Shown here piece after piece: positions 38,933 to 47,166 of a stretch of 64,000 nt of DNA. Each line of letters begins with the position of its first letter. The stretch's first letter is position 1. The notes under the pieces are model-generated. The model was not told the origin of the DNA, searched no databases, and saw only the letters and a list, made by a program, of their open reading frames with translations. Position numbers and translations under genes: made by a program. The stretch spans positions 1,364,001 to 1,428,000 of the forward strand of contig NZ_JABMCZ010000001.1 of NCBI RefSeq assembly GCF_013186535.1. The letters are read 5' to 3'. Source of the DNA: Nocardia terpenica (GTDB lineage Bacteria; Actinomycetota; Actinomycetes; Mycobacteriales; Mycobacteriaceae).

Positions 38933-39346
38933 ATGCCGGTAGACGGTCACCCCTGGGTGGTGTGGGCGTCGGTCGCCGTTGCGGTCCTCACGATCGCGGC
39001 GGCGGCCGTGCCGAAGGTCCGCGAGATCCTGCGCCCGGTCATCGAATTCGTGGCCGGGGCGCGGGTGCGGCGCATTCAACGCCAGGCCCGCATCGAGGCC
39101 GCTGCCGCCATCCTCAACGATCAACGTGTCGAGCTGCTATCGCTCCAGCTCTCCGGCGTCGCCGCACAACTCGACAGCGTGCTGGCCCAGGCCCGCGAAG
39201 ACGCCGCCCGCTATCAATCCCAGATCGCAGAGCTACGCACCGAGCTTGCCGACACCAAGGCCGAACTCACTGCCAGCCGCGTCGAGATCGCCGAATTGCG
39301 TTCCGCGCTCGCCGAATACGCCGAGAAGCGAGGGATCACCCCGTGA
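38933..39346 (+). CDS. Single-TM coiled-coil protein, probable second lysis protein
   Basis: 137 residues. One N-terminal transmembrane segment (VVWASVAVAVLTIAAAAVP) is followed by a basic stretch and a long Ala/Glu/Arg-rich coiled coil (ELLSLQLSGVAAQLDSVLAQ to ELTASRVEIAELRSALAEYA). Located three bases after the holin gene. In actinophages a second small membrane protein often follows the holin as regulator or partner; this build also recalls a one-component spanin, but that is speculative. Its stop overlaps the next GTG. Confidence 0.6.
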   Translation: MPVDGHPWVVWASVAVAVLTIAAAAVPKVREILRPVIEFVAGARVRRIQRQARIEAAAAILNDQRVELLSLQLSGVAAQLDSVLAQAREDAARYQSQIAELRTELADTKAELTASRVEIAELRSALAEYAEKRGITP

Positions 39347-40179
39347 GCTTCCCTATCGGCAATCCGCCCGACGGTGCATTCCGGTTCGGCACCAAATACG
39401 GCTTCGACATCGACAAAGACAAAGCCACCGCGTTCATGACCGGCGGTGTGAAGAAGTCCTACGCCGACGCACGCAGCGCCATGAAGCAGAACGTCGACGA
39501 CCCGCTGTCGGACAAGCCCTCACTGTCGCAAGTGCCGATCAACTCGCCCATGTGGCAGTCACTAGGTGTCAACGAAGACACCACCTTCCCGCGCTCCCAA
39601 CTCACCTTCGGTGCTGCATCGTCGACCTCCACCGGCGGCGGAAATAGCGGCAGCCACTCCCACTCGCTACGACAGGTCCCCGACTACCAGCCCGCCGGTC
39701 ACGGATTCAACAGCCTCGAAATCGGATACATACAGGCGCAACGGGATCGGACCTACAAGGAAGTCGGGTTCATCACCGGCGGCTCGATCACCGCGTTCGG
39801 CATCAACGGCTTCTACATCGGCGTCTATTCGGTCGACACAAAAACCGGGAATCTGACACTGCTCAATCCCATCTCGGCCGCAGTAGACATGCGCGGAAGC
39901 TTCGGCGCCACCAACACCGAGTACCGATTCAACCTGGGCACCGCGATCACCGCCAAGCAGGGCGACGTGTTCGCGGTCGCCACGTTGCAGCTCACCGGCA
40001 TCGGGCAGACATGTTCATCCTTCCTGTGCATCACGATGAACAAGATCAACCCCGCAGCTGGTCAAGCGTTCCCGCGCGCCCAGTACTGCTACTGCGGCGG
40101 CGGCATGGCGGCCTCGATCGAGGAGAAGGCGCTCAACTACAACGAATCGACGAAAGTCCCCTTCTACGTACTGCGATAG
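39343..40179 (+). CDS. Minor tail / fibre protein
   Basis: 278 residues. The N-terminal part has VPINSPMWQSLGVNEDTTFP and a Ser/Gly/His linker (GGGNSGSHSHSL) followed by a beta-sandwich-like region, as in receptor-binding or fibre-associated proteins of actinophages. GTG overlaps the previous stop. Placed after the lysis genes with other fibre genes. Carbohydrate binding is possible but not shown. Confidence 0.6.
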   Translation: MSFPIGNPPDGAFRFGTKYGFDIDKDKATAFMTGGVKKSYADARSAMKQNVDDPLSDKPSLSQVPINSPMWQSLGVNEDTTFPRSQLTFGAASSTSTGGGNSGSHSHSLRQVPDYQPAGHGFNSLEIGYIQAQRDRTYKEVGFITGGSITAFGINGFYIGVYSVDTKTGNLTLLNPISAAVDMRGSFGATNTEYRFNLGTAITAKQGDVFAVATLQLTGIGQTCSSFLCITMNKINPAAGQAFPRAQYCYCGGGMAASIEEKALNYNESTKVPFYVLR

Positions 40180-40182
40180 GCC

Positions 40183-40566
40183 ATGACCGACAAGCTCAAG
40201 CACATCAAGGAATTCTTCGTCGCCAACGCGCTCGACGGATTCGGTTCGCGCCGCTACATCGGATTCCACGACCTCGAATCGGCGCGCAAGTACATCCACA
40301 ACTACGCCGTACCCGGCCTGTATGCGGCGATCAAGTCCGACGACCCCGACTATGACCCCCAGGGCGCACCCACCGAGGCCGCGACCAACGCCGCCACCAT
40401 CGCCTTCACCCGCCACATCGGCCGCGATATGGAGGCGCTCGAACGCATCGACAAATACGGCGACCTCTATCTGATGATGTGCACCCCCGGCCAAACCGGC
40501 TGCTTCATGGACGAGCTGCACGACGCGCTCACTGCCGATGACCCCGACTGGAGGACCCGTGGCTGA
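40183..40566 (+). CDS. Phage protein of unknown function
   Basis: 127 residues, mixed alpha/beta: LKHIKEFFVANALDGFGSRR, HDLESARKYIHNYAVPGLYA, then helices ending in a charged tail. No family recognised. Three bases after the fibre gene and overlapping the next gene by eight bases, so in the same translation unit. Probably structural or fibre-assembly related. Confidence 0.6.
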   Translation: MTDKLKHIKEFFVANALDGFGSRRYIGFHDLESARKYIHNYAVPGLYAAIKSDDPDYDPQGAPTEAATNAATIAFTRHIGRDMEALERIDKYGDLYLMMCTPGQTGCFMDELHDALTADDPDWRTRG

Positions 40567-40876
40567 CAAGTGGGAAATCGGTCTCGGCGTACCGAAACTC
40601 GTCGTACACATCAAGAAATACTCCGGGCTCGTATGGCAATTCCGGTGGGCCGCAGGCAATTACCCTCCCGGCTGCGAGCTGTACCTGCTTGTCGGCTCCG
40701 GTGCCTCACCCGTGCGGTGGCCGTTCACCATTCAGGAAGACCTCGCCACGCTGACCGTGAAACAGGCTGTGGCCGCGGCGATCCCGGACCGCTCCCCGGT
40801 CTATCTGATGTTCAAAGCCAACGCTGCCGCCGAACCTGACAACCTGGCGGCCGGGCAGGTCAAGGCGTGGAAGTGA
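40559..40876 (+). CDS. Beta-sandwich minor tail protein (LtfC-like)
   Basis: 105 residues. Short beta-rich protein with VVHIKKYSGLVWQFRW, CELYLLVGSG and a final VYLMFKANAAAEPD, similar in layout to the LtfC/Gp6 beta-sandwich domain proteins found with actinophage fibres. GTG 40559 with GGAGGA four bases upstream, overlapping the preceding gene. Assignment from pattern memory, moderate. Confidence 0.5.
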   Translation: MADKWEIGLGVPKLVVHIKKYSGLVWQFRWAAGNYPPGCELYLLVGSGASPVRWPFTIQEDLATLTVKQAVAAAIPDRSPVYLMFKANAAAEPDNLAAGQVKAWK

Positions 40877-40882
40877 AACCCA

Positions 40883-42661
40883 ATGACTGACGTCATCATC
40901 GGCGTACCGCCGAACATCCCAACTCTTGGCGCCGCACCGACCCTGCCCACCGGGGGCGTGCTGGTCCCTGTCGCCGGCCGCGACGGTCACGGCATCGACC
41001 TCAACGGCGTCAAGAACCTCTACACCGAGCTACCCACCGGCCTCGGCCCCGACGACAACGGCCGCTGCTACCTCGTGCTGGAAGACAATCTGGTCTACTT
41101 CTGGAACGGAGCAGCCTGGCCCGCCAAAGGCAAAGGCTCACCGCTACGCGGCGACAAGGGAGACCCCGGTCGCGGTATCGACGCAATTGCGGCCACCTCA
41201 ACCGGATTGCGGTTCAACATGTCGACCGCACCCACCGCCGTCGACGTGCCGGTCCCGGCACTGACCGTCGCCACCGACGCCGCAGCGACCGCCACCCGCA
41301 AGGCCGACGAATCGCTGATCAACGCCGGGGTTGCCGCCAACGCCGCCGCAGCGTCCGACACCTCCGCCAAGGCCGCCGACGCTTCGGCGAAGTCCGCAAG
41401 CACCGCATCGGCCACCGCCGTGACCGCACGCGACCAGGCTGCATCGTCAGCAACTGCGGCAGCCAGCTCGGCGCGCAACGCCGCTGACTCCGCCAATGCC
41501 GCAGCAGGCTCAGCCAGCGCCGCCGATGCCTCCCGCGCCGCCGCACGCACTGCCGCCGACGACGCGACCGCATCGGCGAACTCCGCAAGCGCCGCGCGCT
41601 CGGAAGCACAAGCCGCACGTGACACCACCCGCGCGGATGCCAGCGCCGCCGCGGACTCCAAGACCAAAGCAGGCGACCACGCCGCCACCGCGAAGTACTG
41701 GGCAGAGCACGCCAGCGAAACCGTCGGATCCGGAATCCCGAACGCCGACAAGACAATCAAGGGCGGCATCATGCTTCCCGGGGCCAACCCAGGCGAGTTG
41801 GGCGGCACCTTCGAACATCCCGTGGTGGTCGGCTGGAATACCAAGGCCGATGTCGCCGCGCTGGACAGCAAGTACGTAAAGCCTTCCGCTGGCATCCCGA
41901 AAGCCCATCTCGACACCGCGGTGCAGGCCGGCCTGGAGCGGGCCGCGACCGCCTATCAGAAGCCAGGTGCGGGCATCCCACGTACGGAACTGGATTCGGC
42001 TGTGCAGTCCTCATTGGCCCGCGCGGACTCCGCGGTGCAGGTCGACGGCACCGGCAAGCTGCCCGAGGCGCTCATCCCCGCGGTGGCTATGACCGACTTC
42101 CTCGGAGCCGTCGCGAACCAGGCCGCAATGCTGGCGCTGTCTGGGCAGCGTGGCGATTGGTGCACCCGCACGGACAAAGGCACCGACTGGCAGTTGATCG
42201 CCGAACCGGCCAGTCAGCTCACCAGCTGGCGAGAGCGCACCTATCCGGCCTCGCCAGTGTCGAGCGTCAACGGCCGGACCGGCGCCGTGACGACCGGCTC
42301 CGCCGACATCGTCGACGCCACCAATATCGGTCGTGCGGTGCTGACCGCCGCAACTGCCGCCTCTGCTCGTTCCACCCTCGGCGCTGGCACATCGAGCCTC
42401 ACCCTGGGGACCACCTCCGCCACCGCCGCTGCGGGCGACGACCCACGCCTCTCCGATCAACGAGTACCGACCGACGGCAGCGTCACCAACGCCAAGATCG
42501 CCCCTGGTGCAGCCATCGCGCTGTCCAAGCTCGCCCCGGGGTACCTGTCCGGGCAAGACGCTGCGGGGCCAAGAACACTATCGCTGTGGGTGGGCACCGA
42601 GGCCCAGTTCAACGCAATCCCTACCAAGGACACCAACACCATCTACCTACGGACTGCCTGA
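40883..42661 (+). CDS. Tail fibre protein with collagen-like and Ala-rich coiled-coil parts
   Basis: 592 residues. N-terminal head with a WNGAAWPAKGKG strand, a short collagen-like stretch (LRGDKGDPGRGID), then about 150 residues of Ala-rich heptads (residues about 130-280) that should form a trimeric stalk. Repeated KPSAGIPKAHLDTAVQ and KPGAGIPRTELDSAVQ units follow, then SSVNGRTGAVT, a common phage fibre motif, and a C-terminal region with IYLRTA. Receptor-binding stalk is the likely role. Confidence 0.75.
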   Translation: MTDVIIGVPPNIPTLGAAPTLPTGGVLVPVAGRDGHGIDLNGVKNLYTELPTGLGPDDNGRCYLVLEDNLVYFWNGAAWPAKGKGSPLRGDKGDPGRGIDAIAATSTGLRFNMSTAPTAVDVPVPALTVATDAAATATRKADESLINAGVAANAAAASDTSAKAADASAKSASTASATAVTARDQAASSATAAASSARNAADSANAAAGSASAADASRAAARTAADDATASANSASAARSEAQAARDTTRADASAAADSKTKAGDHAATAKYWAEHASETVGSGIPNADKTIKGGIMLPGANPGELGGTFEHPVVVGWNTKADVAALDSKYVKPSAGIPKAHLDTAVQAGLERAATAYQKPGAGIPRTELDSAVQSSLARADSAVQVDGTGKLPEALIPAVAMTDFLGAVANQAAMLALSGQRGDWCTRTDKGTDWQLIAEPASQLTSWRERTYPASPVSSVNGRTGAVTTGSADIVDATNIGRAVLTAATAASARSTLGAGTSSLTLGTTSATAAAGDDPRLSDQRVPTDGSVTNAKIAPGAAIALSKLAPGYLSGQDAAGPRTLSLWVGTEAQFNAIPTKDTNTIYLRTA

Positions 42662-43203
42662 TGCCGACGAGCCTCGCGGCGGTCGAGATCGCCAAAATTG
42701 CAGTTGGCAACAACGATATTCAGACAGTAAGCCTCGGAGCTACACAGCTGTGGACCGCAGTCCAGTTCGTCCCAGCCGGAGCGGTCCTCGGCTCCAGCGC
42801 ATCCTCGGGTACGTCATACGCGCCGGTTCAGGGCTGGAAGGCGGACACGAAATACCCCGGCTCCGCGGTGGCGACCAACAAACTCGTCATCCCGGCTGCC
42901 GGCAAGGGCGTCACCATCACGGCGTCGATCGTGTGGGGCCCAGCGAGTTCGTACACCTTCGACATCACCATGCGGCTAACCCTCGACGGCAAGACCATCG
43001 CCACAGGTTCCAAGTTCACCGTCCCCACCTTCGGCAGCGCTACCGCATCGGTCACCGCCACCGACGTCGACGTCAAAACGGGCAGCTTGATAGGCGTTGA
43101 AGCGCAGGGTAATTCGATGTTCAACTCCGGCCCCGCCGCGGCGGCGAGCCCTAACTCCTACGTACGCGCGTTCTTACCCGAAGGTACGAAGCGGCGCACC
43201 TGA
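42661..43203 (+). CDS. Minor tail / fibre tip protein (1)
   Basis: 180 residues. Begins SLAAVEIAKIAVGNNDIQTV and ATQLW, a short strand motif shared with the next gene, then a beta-sandwich with TITASIVWGPASSYTFDITM, like a TNF-like or carbohydrate-binding jelly roll. One-base overlap with the fibre stop. Likely the adhesin tip or an associated protein. Confidence 0.55.
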   Translation: MPTSLAAVEIAKIAVGNNDIQTVSLGATQLWTAVQFVPAGAVLGSSASSGTSYAPVQGWKADTKYPGSAVATNKLVIPAAGKGVTITASIVWGPASSYTFDITMRLTLDGKTIATGSKFTVPTFGSATASVTATDVDVKTGSLIGVEAQGNSMFNSGPAAAASPNSYVRAFLPEGTKRRT

Positions 43204-43240
43204 CCGAGACCCGAACTCCTCAACCTCAAGGATCGACGCG

Positions 43241-43939
43241 ATGCCCGTCTCCACGGAATCTTCGGCCATCACCAAGGTTTCCATCGGATCAGCTGCCATC
43301 CAAAAGGTCAGCATCGGCGCAGATCTGCTGTGGTCGTCTGCAACCGAAATCCGCGACGACTTCAACCGCGCAAGCTTGGGCGGCAACTGGACTGCCAAGG
43401 CGTTCGGGACCAGTGGCAGCCCAATCCTGGCTTCAAACCGTCTGCGTGCCGGCGCGCCACCCGGAGGCATAAGCAATGCGTCTGAGCAGGTCGTCGTCTA
43501 TACCGCCACCGCGGTAAGCACTGACGACCACTTCGTCCGCGCCACGCTCGCTGGAGCCCCCACCGATATCGCGGCCGGCCTGGTGGTCCGAGCCAACACA
43601 ACGCTGCGAGAACTCGTCATTGCCAAGATCTGCACGGACGCGGAGAAGTCGGGCATCTTCACGGTGACCGCGGGCCAACAGAAGCTCCAAAAAGGCGGAG
43701 TCACATCGAATTTCAAATCCGGCGATATCGCTGAGTTTCGGGTATCGGGCAACGTCTACCAGCTCATCCGCAACCCAGACTCCTCACCAAAGGTGGTTGT
43801 CGCCTGGACCGACATCGAAAACGTCGCCACCCCGTCACCATCGCAGCGATACGGCGGCTTGGTGGTGTCGGCATCGAACAACTGGTCTGACGATCAGCTC
43901 TCGCCAGACTTGGACGACTTCAGCTTCAAGGACATCTAG
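43241..43939 (+). CDS. Minor tail / fibre tip protein (2), lectin-like
   Basis: 232 residues. N-terminus ITKVSIGSAAIQKVSIG repeats the short AVEIAKIAVG-type strand of the preceding gene. The rest (FNRASLGGNWTAKAFG, VRATLAGAPTDIAAGLVVRA, DIAEFRVSGNVYQLI) matches the LamG/concanavalin-like layout seen at phage fibre ends. Last gene of the late operon, followed by a strong terminator. CAAGGAT precedes the ATG. Confidence 0.6.
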   Translation: MPVSTESSAITKVSIGSAAIQKVSIGADLLWSSATEIRDDFNRASLGGNWTAKAFGTSGSPILASNRLRAGAPPGGISNASEQVVVYTATAVSTDDHFVRATLAGAPTDIAAGLVVRANTTLRELVIAKICTDAEKSGIFTVTAGQQKLQKGGVTSNFKSGDIAEFRVSGNVYQLIRNPDSSPKVVVAWTDIENVATPSPSQRYGGLVVSASNNWSDDQLSPDLDDFSFKDI

Positions 43940-43950
43940 CTTCCCACTCA

Positions 43951-43959
43951 GCGTTCCAT
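43951..43959. promoter_or_regulatory. Operator-like GCGTTCCAT copy
   Basis: Exact copy of the 9-mer found before the double-HTH gene, here just after the last fibre gene and before the terminator. Confidence 0.4.
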
Positions 43960-43963
43960 TGAT

Positions 43964-43995
43964 AGACGCCCGGCCATATACGTGGCCGGGCGTCT
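43964..43995 (+). terminator. Terminator of the late operon
   Basis: AGACGCCCGGCCA (43964-43976) pairs perfectly with TGGCCGGGCGTCT (43983-43995): a 13-bp stem and 6-base loop, with TTCTGCATT following. It separates the 30-kb late operon from thyX. Confidence 0.8.
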
Positions 43996-44040
43996 TCTGC
44001 ATTGCAACACATAGACACGTCTTCAGGGTGTAAAGCCATC

Positions 44041-44057
44041 CGTTCCAAGCGTTCCAT
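44041..44057. promoter_or_regulatory. Operator-like CGTTCCA pair before thyX
   Basis: CGTTCCAAG at 44041 and GCGTTCCAT at 44049-44057 lie in tandem 9 bases apart, 20-36 bases before GTG 44077, in promoter position. They match the repeats at 12126 and 12142. Confidence 0.5.
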
Positions 44058-44076
44058 GGGATATAGGGTTCTGGCC

Positions 44077-44796
44077 GTGAGTTTGTTCGTGCAGCCCCAT
44101 GTAGCCCTGATCGCCACCACCAGCCTGTGGCTCCCGGATACCCCGGACTACAGCCTCGGAGAGGACTCCCTCGACGACGGCGAAGAGCTGGCGGTGTTCG
44201 CTGGACGCACCTGCTACCAGTCCTGGGAGCGCCCGAACCCCGAGACCGCTACCACCCGCGGATACCTGAAAAATATTCTGCGCCAGAAGCATTGGAGCGT
44301 CCTTGAGCACGCAAACGCCACCTTCTATATCACCGGCGTCTCCCGCTCGCTGACCCACGAACTGATCCGCCACCGCCACATCCCGCGTTCGGAACTCTCC
44401 CAGCGCTACGTCGACGCCGATGAGATCAACTTCGTCATCCCGCCGCTGTACGAGAACGACCCCGAGGCCATCCACGACCTCGAACAGAGCGCCCGCGCAG
44501 CTCTGTCGAAGTACCACAAGTGGGTCGACATCTACCGAGGCCGCGGCGCGAGCCACAAGGAAGCCCGCGAAGCCGCACGCGCCCACCTGCCCGGCAACGC
44601 CGAAACCCGCATCGTTGTCACCGGCAACTACCGGGCCTGGATCGACTTCCTCATCCAGCGCGATGCCGACGGTGTCGATAAGGAAATGCGCCGCATCGCC
44701 GCATGGATCGGCCGCGAGCTACGCGACCAGGCCCCCAACGTCTTCGGGCCATCCGCCCGCGAAATCTGGCAGCCCAGCAGCACCCAAGCCGCCTGA
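44077..44796 (+). CDS. thyX: Flavin-dependent thymidylate synthase
   Basis: Makes dTMP from dUMP with methylene-tetrahydrofolate, FAD and NADPH. 239 residues. The ThyX motif is complete: HELIRHRHIPRSELSQRYV (RHR-x7-S type), with the earlier VFAGRTCYQSW and WSVLEHANATFYI blocks and later TRIVVTGNYRAW. GTG 44077 aligns with the start of mycobacterial ThyX and has ATAGGG upstream; longer starts would overlap the operator-like repeats. With dUTPase it supports phage DNA synthesis. Confidence 0.93.
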   Translation: MSLFVQPHVALIATTSLWLPDTPDYSLGEDSLDDGEELAVFAGRTCYQSWERPNPETATTRGYLKNILRQKHWSVLEHANATFYITGVSRSLTHELIRHRHIPRSELSQRYVDADEINFVIPPLYENDPEAIHDLEQSARAALSKYHKWVDIYRGRGASHKEAREAARAHLPGNAETRIVVTGNYRAWIDFLIQRDADGVDKEMRRIAAWIGRELRDQAPNVFGPSAREIWQPSSTQAA

Positions 44797-44832
44797 GCCT
44801 CACCACATCCCCGCCACCGAAGGACCATCCGA

Positions 44833-45336
44833 ATGAGTACGCCCACCGCCAAGGAACTCGAAACCGTCATCCGCTGGCTAGAAACCCACGCTGACAACGA
44901 CCACACCAGCGTGCTGAAGGACTACCTCGCCACGGCCAAAGCTGACCTGTCCCAGGCAACCGCTGAGGAAGGGCGCGAATTCGCTTTCGCCAAAGCCATT
45001 TACGAAGCAGCGCCGCACCTGCACGCTCGCCCGTGGGACCTCGGCCTGCCCCGCAAGTGGGCGGACCTGACCGACACCGACCGCCGCAACCATGTGCGCC
45101 GCTCTGCGCCGCTCGCCGAAGCGCTCGTGAAGGCTGGCTGGACCAAACCGGCCACCAAGCCGCGCACCTGGGAAAACCTCGCAGACATACCGGCCAACGT
45201 CATCGTCGTCGACCAAGAAGGCGACCGCTGGGAGAACCGCAACGGCAAATGGGGCCTGGGCACCGGCGGCAACTGGGGAACCTACGTCTTCGGCCCCACC
45301 GAACAGTTCGGTCCCTTCCGCGAATACCTCGGCTAA
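44833..45336 (+). CDS. Phage protein of unknown function
   Basis: 167 residues. N-terminal helical part (AKELETVIRWLETHADND, VLKDYLATAKADLSQAT), a middle section LGLPRKWADLTDTDRRNHVR, and a C-terminal part with VIVVDQEGDRWENRNGKWGL that looks like a short beta meander. No family recognised. 36 bases after thyX and overlapping the next gene by one base. Confidence 0.6.
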   Translation: MSTPTAKELETVIRWLETHADNDHTSVLKDYLATAKADLSQATAEEGREFAFAKAIYEAAPHLHARPWDLGLPRKWADLTDTDRRNHVRRSAPLAEALVKAGWTKPATKPRTWENLADIPANVIVVDQEGDRWENRNGKWGLGTGGNWGTYVFGPTEQFGPFREYLG

Positions 45337-45581
45337 TGCTCGAGTCCCAAAAGCCCAGTGGGCCATGGGAAGTCGAAGAAGACCTCACTTTCGGTGAGAT
45401 CGCTGCACGGCGTCACCGAGGTTCGGGGCCGCCAGTGACCAACGGCGCCACGGCGGGCGTGTTCGAGGACGAGTACGCCCACATCCGCTCATTCCGGGTG
45501 ACCGACACAGAGCGCCTGGCCGCCTACTTCGGTCTCAACGTCAAATCCTTCGAAAAGCGCATTCACCGCGCTGCCGCCTGA
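45336..45581 (+). CDS. Small phage protein with HTH-like end
   Basis: 81 residues. The C-terminal DTERLAAYFGLNVKSFEKRI reads like a short helix-turn-helix; the N-terminus is acidic. TAATG overlap with the preceding gene fixes the start. May bind DNA, but this is inferred from the pattern alone. Confidence 0.5.
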   Translation: MLESQKPSGPWEVEEDLTFGEIAARRHRGSGPPVTNGATAGVFEDEYAHIRSFRVTDTERLAAYFGLNVKSFEKRIHRAAA

Positions 45582-45616
45582 AACACCCACCCCACCAAAC
45601 GAACTGGAGCACAACC

Positions 45617-46039
45617 ATGGGCACTTTCCCCTCGCCGTACACAATCCAGACCAAGTCCACGGCCCTGGAACTGCTCGAACAGGCCCGCCAGGCGGGCATG
45701 AAGCAGTCCGACGCATGCGTCATCGTCGCCGAGGAATTCGAGAACGGACCAGCCGTATCGACCCTGCACGCCTGGGCTCGCGAAGCCGGAATCTTCAAGT
45801 CGCACCGCGGCAAGCGCAAGACCGTCACCGCCTCCACCAAGACCCGCGCCGCCGTCGCGGCGCCGATCGCTTCGGACCCCACCCCGGTGCCGGCGTCGGG
45901 CCAGACCATTGCTCACCTCGAGGATGTCGCCGTCCTCATGCAGGTGAACAAGGAGCTCACCGGTGAGCTCGAGGCCAACAAGCGCGAGATCAAGGCCCTG
46001 CGCGGCCTGGTCGTGCACTACCTGCGCCCCTCTGCCTGA
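45617..46039 (+). CDS. Phage protein with HTH and coiled coil
   Basis: 140 residues. Residues 10-60 (ALELLEQARQAGMKQSDACV to VSTLHAWAREAGIF) resemble a transposase- or repressor-type HTH. A Lys/Thr-rich linker follows, then a coiled coil LMQVNKELTGELEANKREIK. GGAGC stands before the ATG. Function unknown; a DNA-binding dimer is a fair guess. Confidence 0.5.
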   Translation: MGTFPSPYTIQTKSTALELLEQARQAGMKQSDACVIVAEEFENGPAVSTLHAWAREAGIFKSHRGKRKTVTASTKTRAAVAAPIASDPTPVPASGQTIAHLEDVAVLMQVNKELTGELEANKREIKALRGLVVHYLRPSA

Positions 46040-46057
46040 ACCATCGCTCGACCCACG

Positions 46058-46087
46058 CCGATTATCCGGAACCCTCCGGATAATCGG
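46058..46087. terminator. Hairpin before the SPFH gene
   Basis: Perfect 12-bp stem, CCGATTATCCGG (46058-46069) with CCGGATAATCGG (46076-46087), and 6-base loop. No T-run. It separates the thyX group from the SPFH gene and may be a terminator or processing hairpin. Confidence 0.6.
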
Positions 46088-46110
46088 CCCTGATCCCCGA
46101 AAGCGATTAC

Positions 46111-47010
46111 GTGCCTTTCCTCTTCTCCCTCGCGTGCTTCATCGCGGTCGTCGCTACACTCTCAGTGTTCGTGGGTGTGTACCTGCGGGCTACCGGCCAG
46201 GGCCTCGCCAACGGCGGCACCCTGACCGCCGCCATCTCCGGCGCCATCGCCGTGCTGCTATTTGCCCTGTCGTCGTTCACGATCGTGTCCACCCGCAACG
46301 TCGGCATCACCACGTCGTTCGGCAAGCCCACCGGCACCTTGTCGAACGGCATCCACCCTGTCGCTCCCTGGCAGAAGGTCATCGAACTGTCGGGCACCAT
46401 CCGAACCGACTCGCAGACAGGCGGATTCGCCGACGGCAAATGCGACGGCGGCACCGCGGTCCGACTTGCCAACAATTCCACAGCCTGTGTGGATAACACG
46501 GTCAGGTACCGGATCGTGCAGACCGCAGCCGACGAGCTGTACCGCGACTACCAGTCCGACGAAAACATCAAGAACTCGCTGGTCACCCGCGAACTCAACG
46601 CCGTCATCAACGGAGTGTTCGCCAGCTACAACCCGCTCTCGGCCGAGGCCGCCGACGCCCCCAAGCTCGACCAGCTCTCCGGCCAGGTCACCGACAAGCT
46701 CAAGGCCAAGATCGGCAAATGGATCGACGTCCAGGGCGTGATCATCAGCCTGGTCCACTTCGACCAGGTCACCCAGGACAAGATCAACGCCTACCAGGCT
46801 CAGATCGCCTCCACCCGCATCGCCGAGGAATCCCAGCGCACTGCGGCTGCGCAGGCCCAGGCCAACCGCGTGCTGTCGGACTCGGTCTCGCGCGACCCCA
46901 ACGTCCTAGTCGCCAAATGCCTGGACCTCGTGTCCTCCGGCAAGGCACTCCCAGCCGGATTCCAGTGCTGGCCCGGCACCGGGCTGGCCAACACCGTACC
47001 CGTGCGATGA
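46111..47010 (+). CDS. SPFH/band 7-domain membrane protein
   Basis: 299 residues. Two N-terminal membrane segments (LFSLACFIAVVATLSVFVGV and TAAISGAIAVLLFALSSF) are followed by a band 7 core: STRNVGITTSFGKPTGTLSN, NTVRYRIVQTAADELY, VTRELNAVINGVF and IDVQGVIISLVHFDQVT. Such proteins oligomerise at the membrane as scaffolds. Phage copies are known, but their role is not established; protecting the lysogen or changing the membrane during infection are possibilities. GTG start; the stop overlaps the next ATG. Confidence 0.78.
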   Translation: MPFLFSLACFIAVVATLSVFVGVYLRATGQGLANGGTLTAAISGAIAVLLFALSSFTIVSTRNVGITTSFGKPTGTLSNGIHPVAPWQKVIELSGTIRTDSQTGGFADGKCDGGTAVRLANNSTACVDNTVRYRIVQTAADELYRDYQSDENIKNSLVTRELNAVINGVFASYNPLSAEAADAPKLDQLSGQVTDKLKAKIGKWIDVQGVIISLVHFDQVTQDKINAYQAQIASTRIAEESQRTAAAQAQANRVLSDSVSRDPNVLVAKCLDLVSSGKALPAGFQCWPGTGLANTVPVR

Positions 47011-47165
47011 AAGACGCCACTACACGCGCCGAGTTGGTCGAGGCCGTGAAGAAGATCCAGGCCGGCGACGCCGATGCCGCCCTCGCGATGGCCTGCGCCA
47101 TCGCCGAGGGGTCGGTGTCGCTCGACGACATCGTGGCCGCCGCCCGCGCCTCGCAGGAGCACTGA
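47007..47165 (+). CDS. Small phage protein
   Basis: 52 residues: TTRAELVEAVKKIQAGDADA, then an Ala-rich helix and VSLDDIVAAARASQEH. Probably a small all-helical protein. ATG overlaps the SPFH stop by four bases, so translation is coupled. Function unknown. Confidence 0.5.
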   Translation: MKDATTRAELVEAVKKIQAGDADAALAMACAIAEGSVSLDDIVAAARASQEH

Positions 47166-47166
47166 G

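Noticed and set aside
39101..39346. Classical two-gene spanin pair near the lysis cassette
   Set aside because: Only one membrane protein is present, no embedded lipoprotein frame was found, and such spanins belong to Gram-negative phages.
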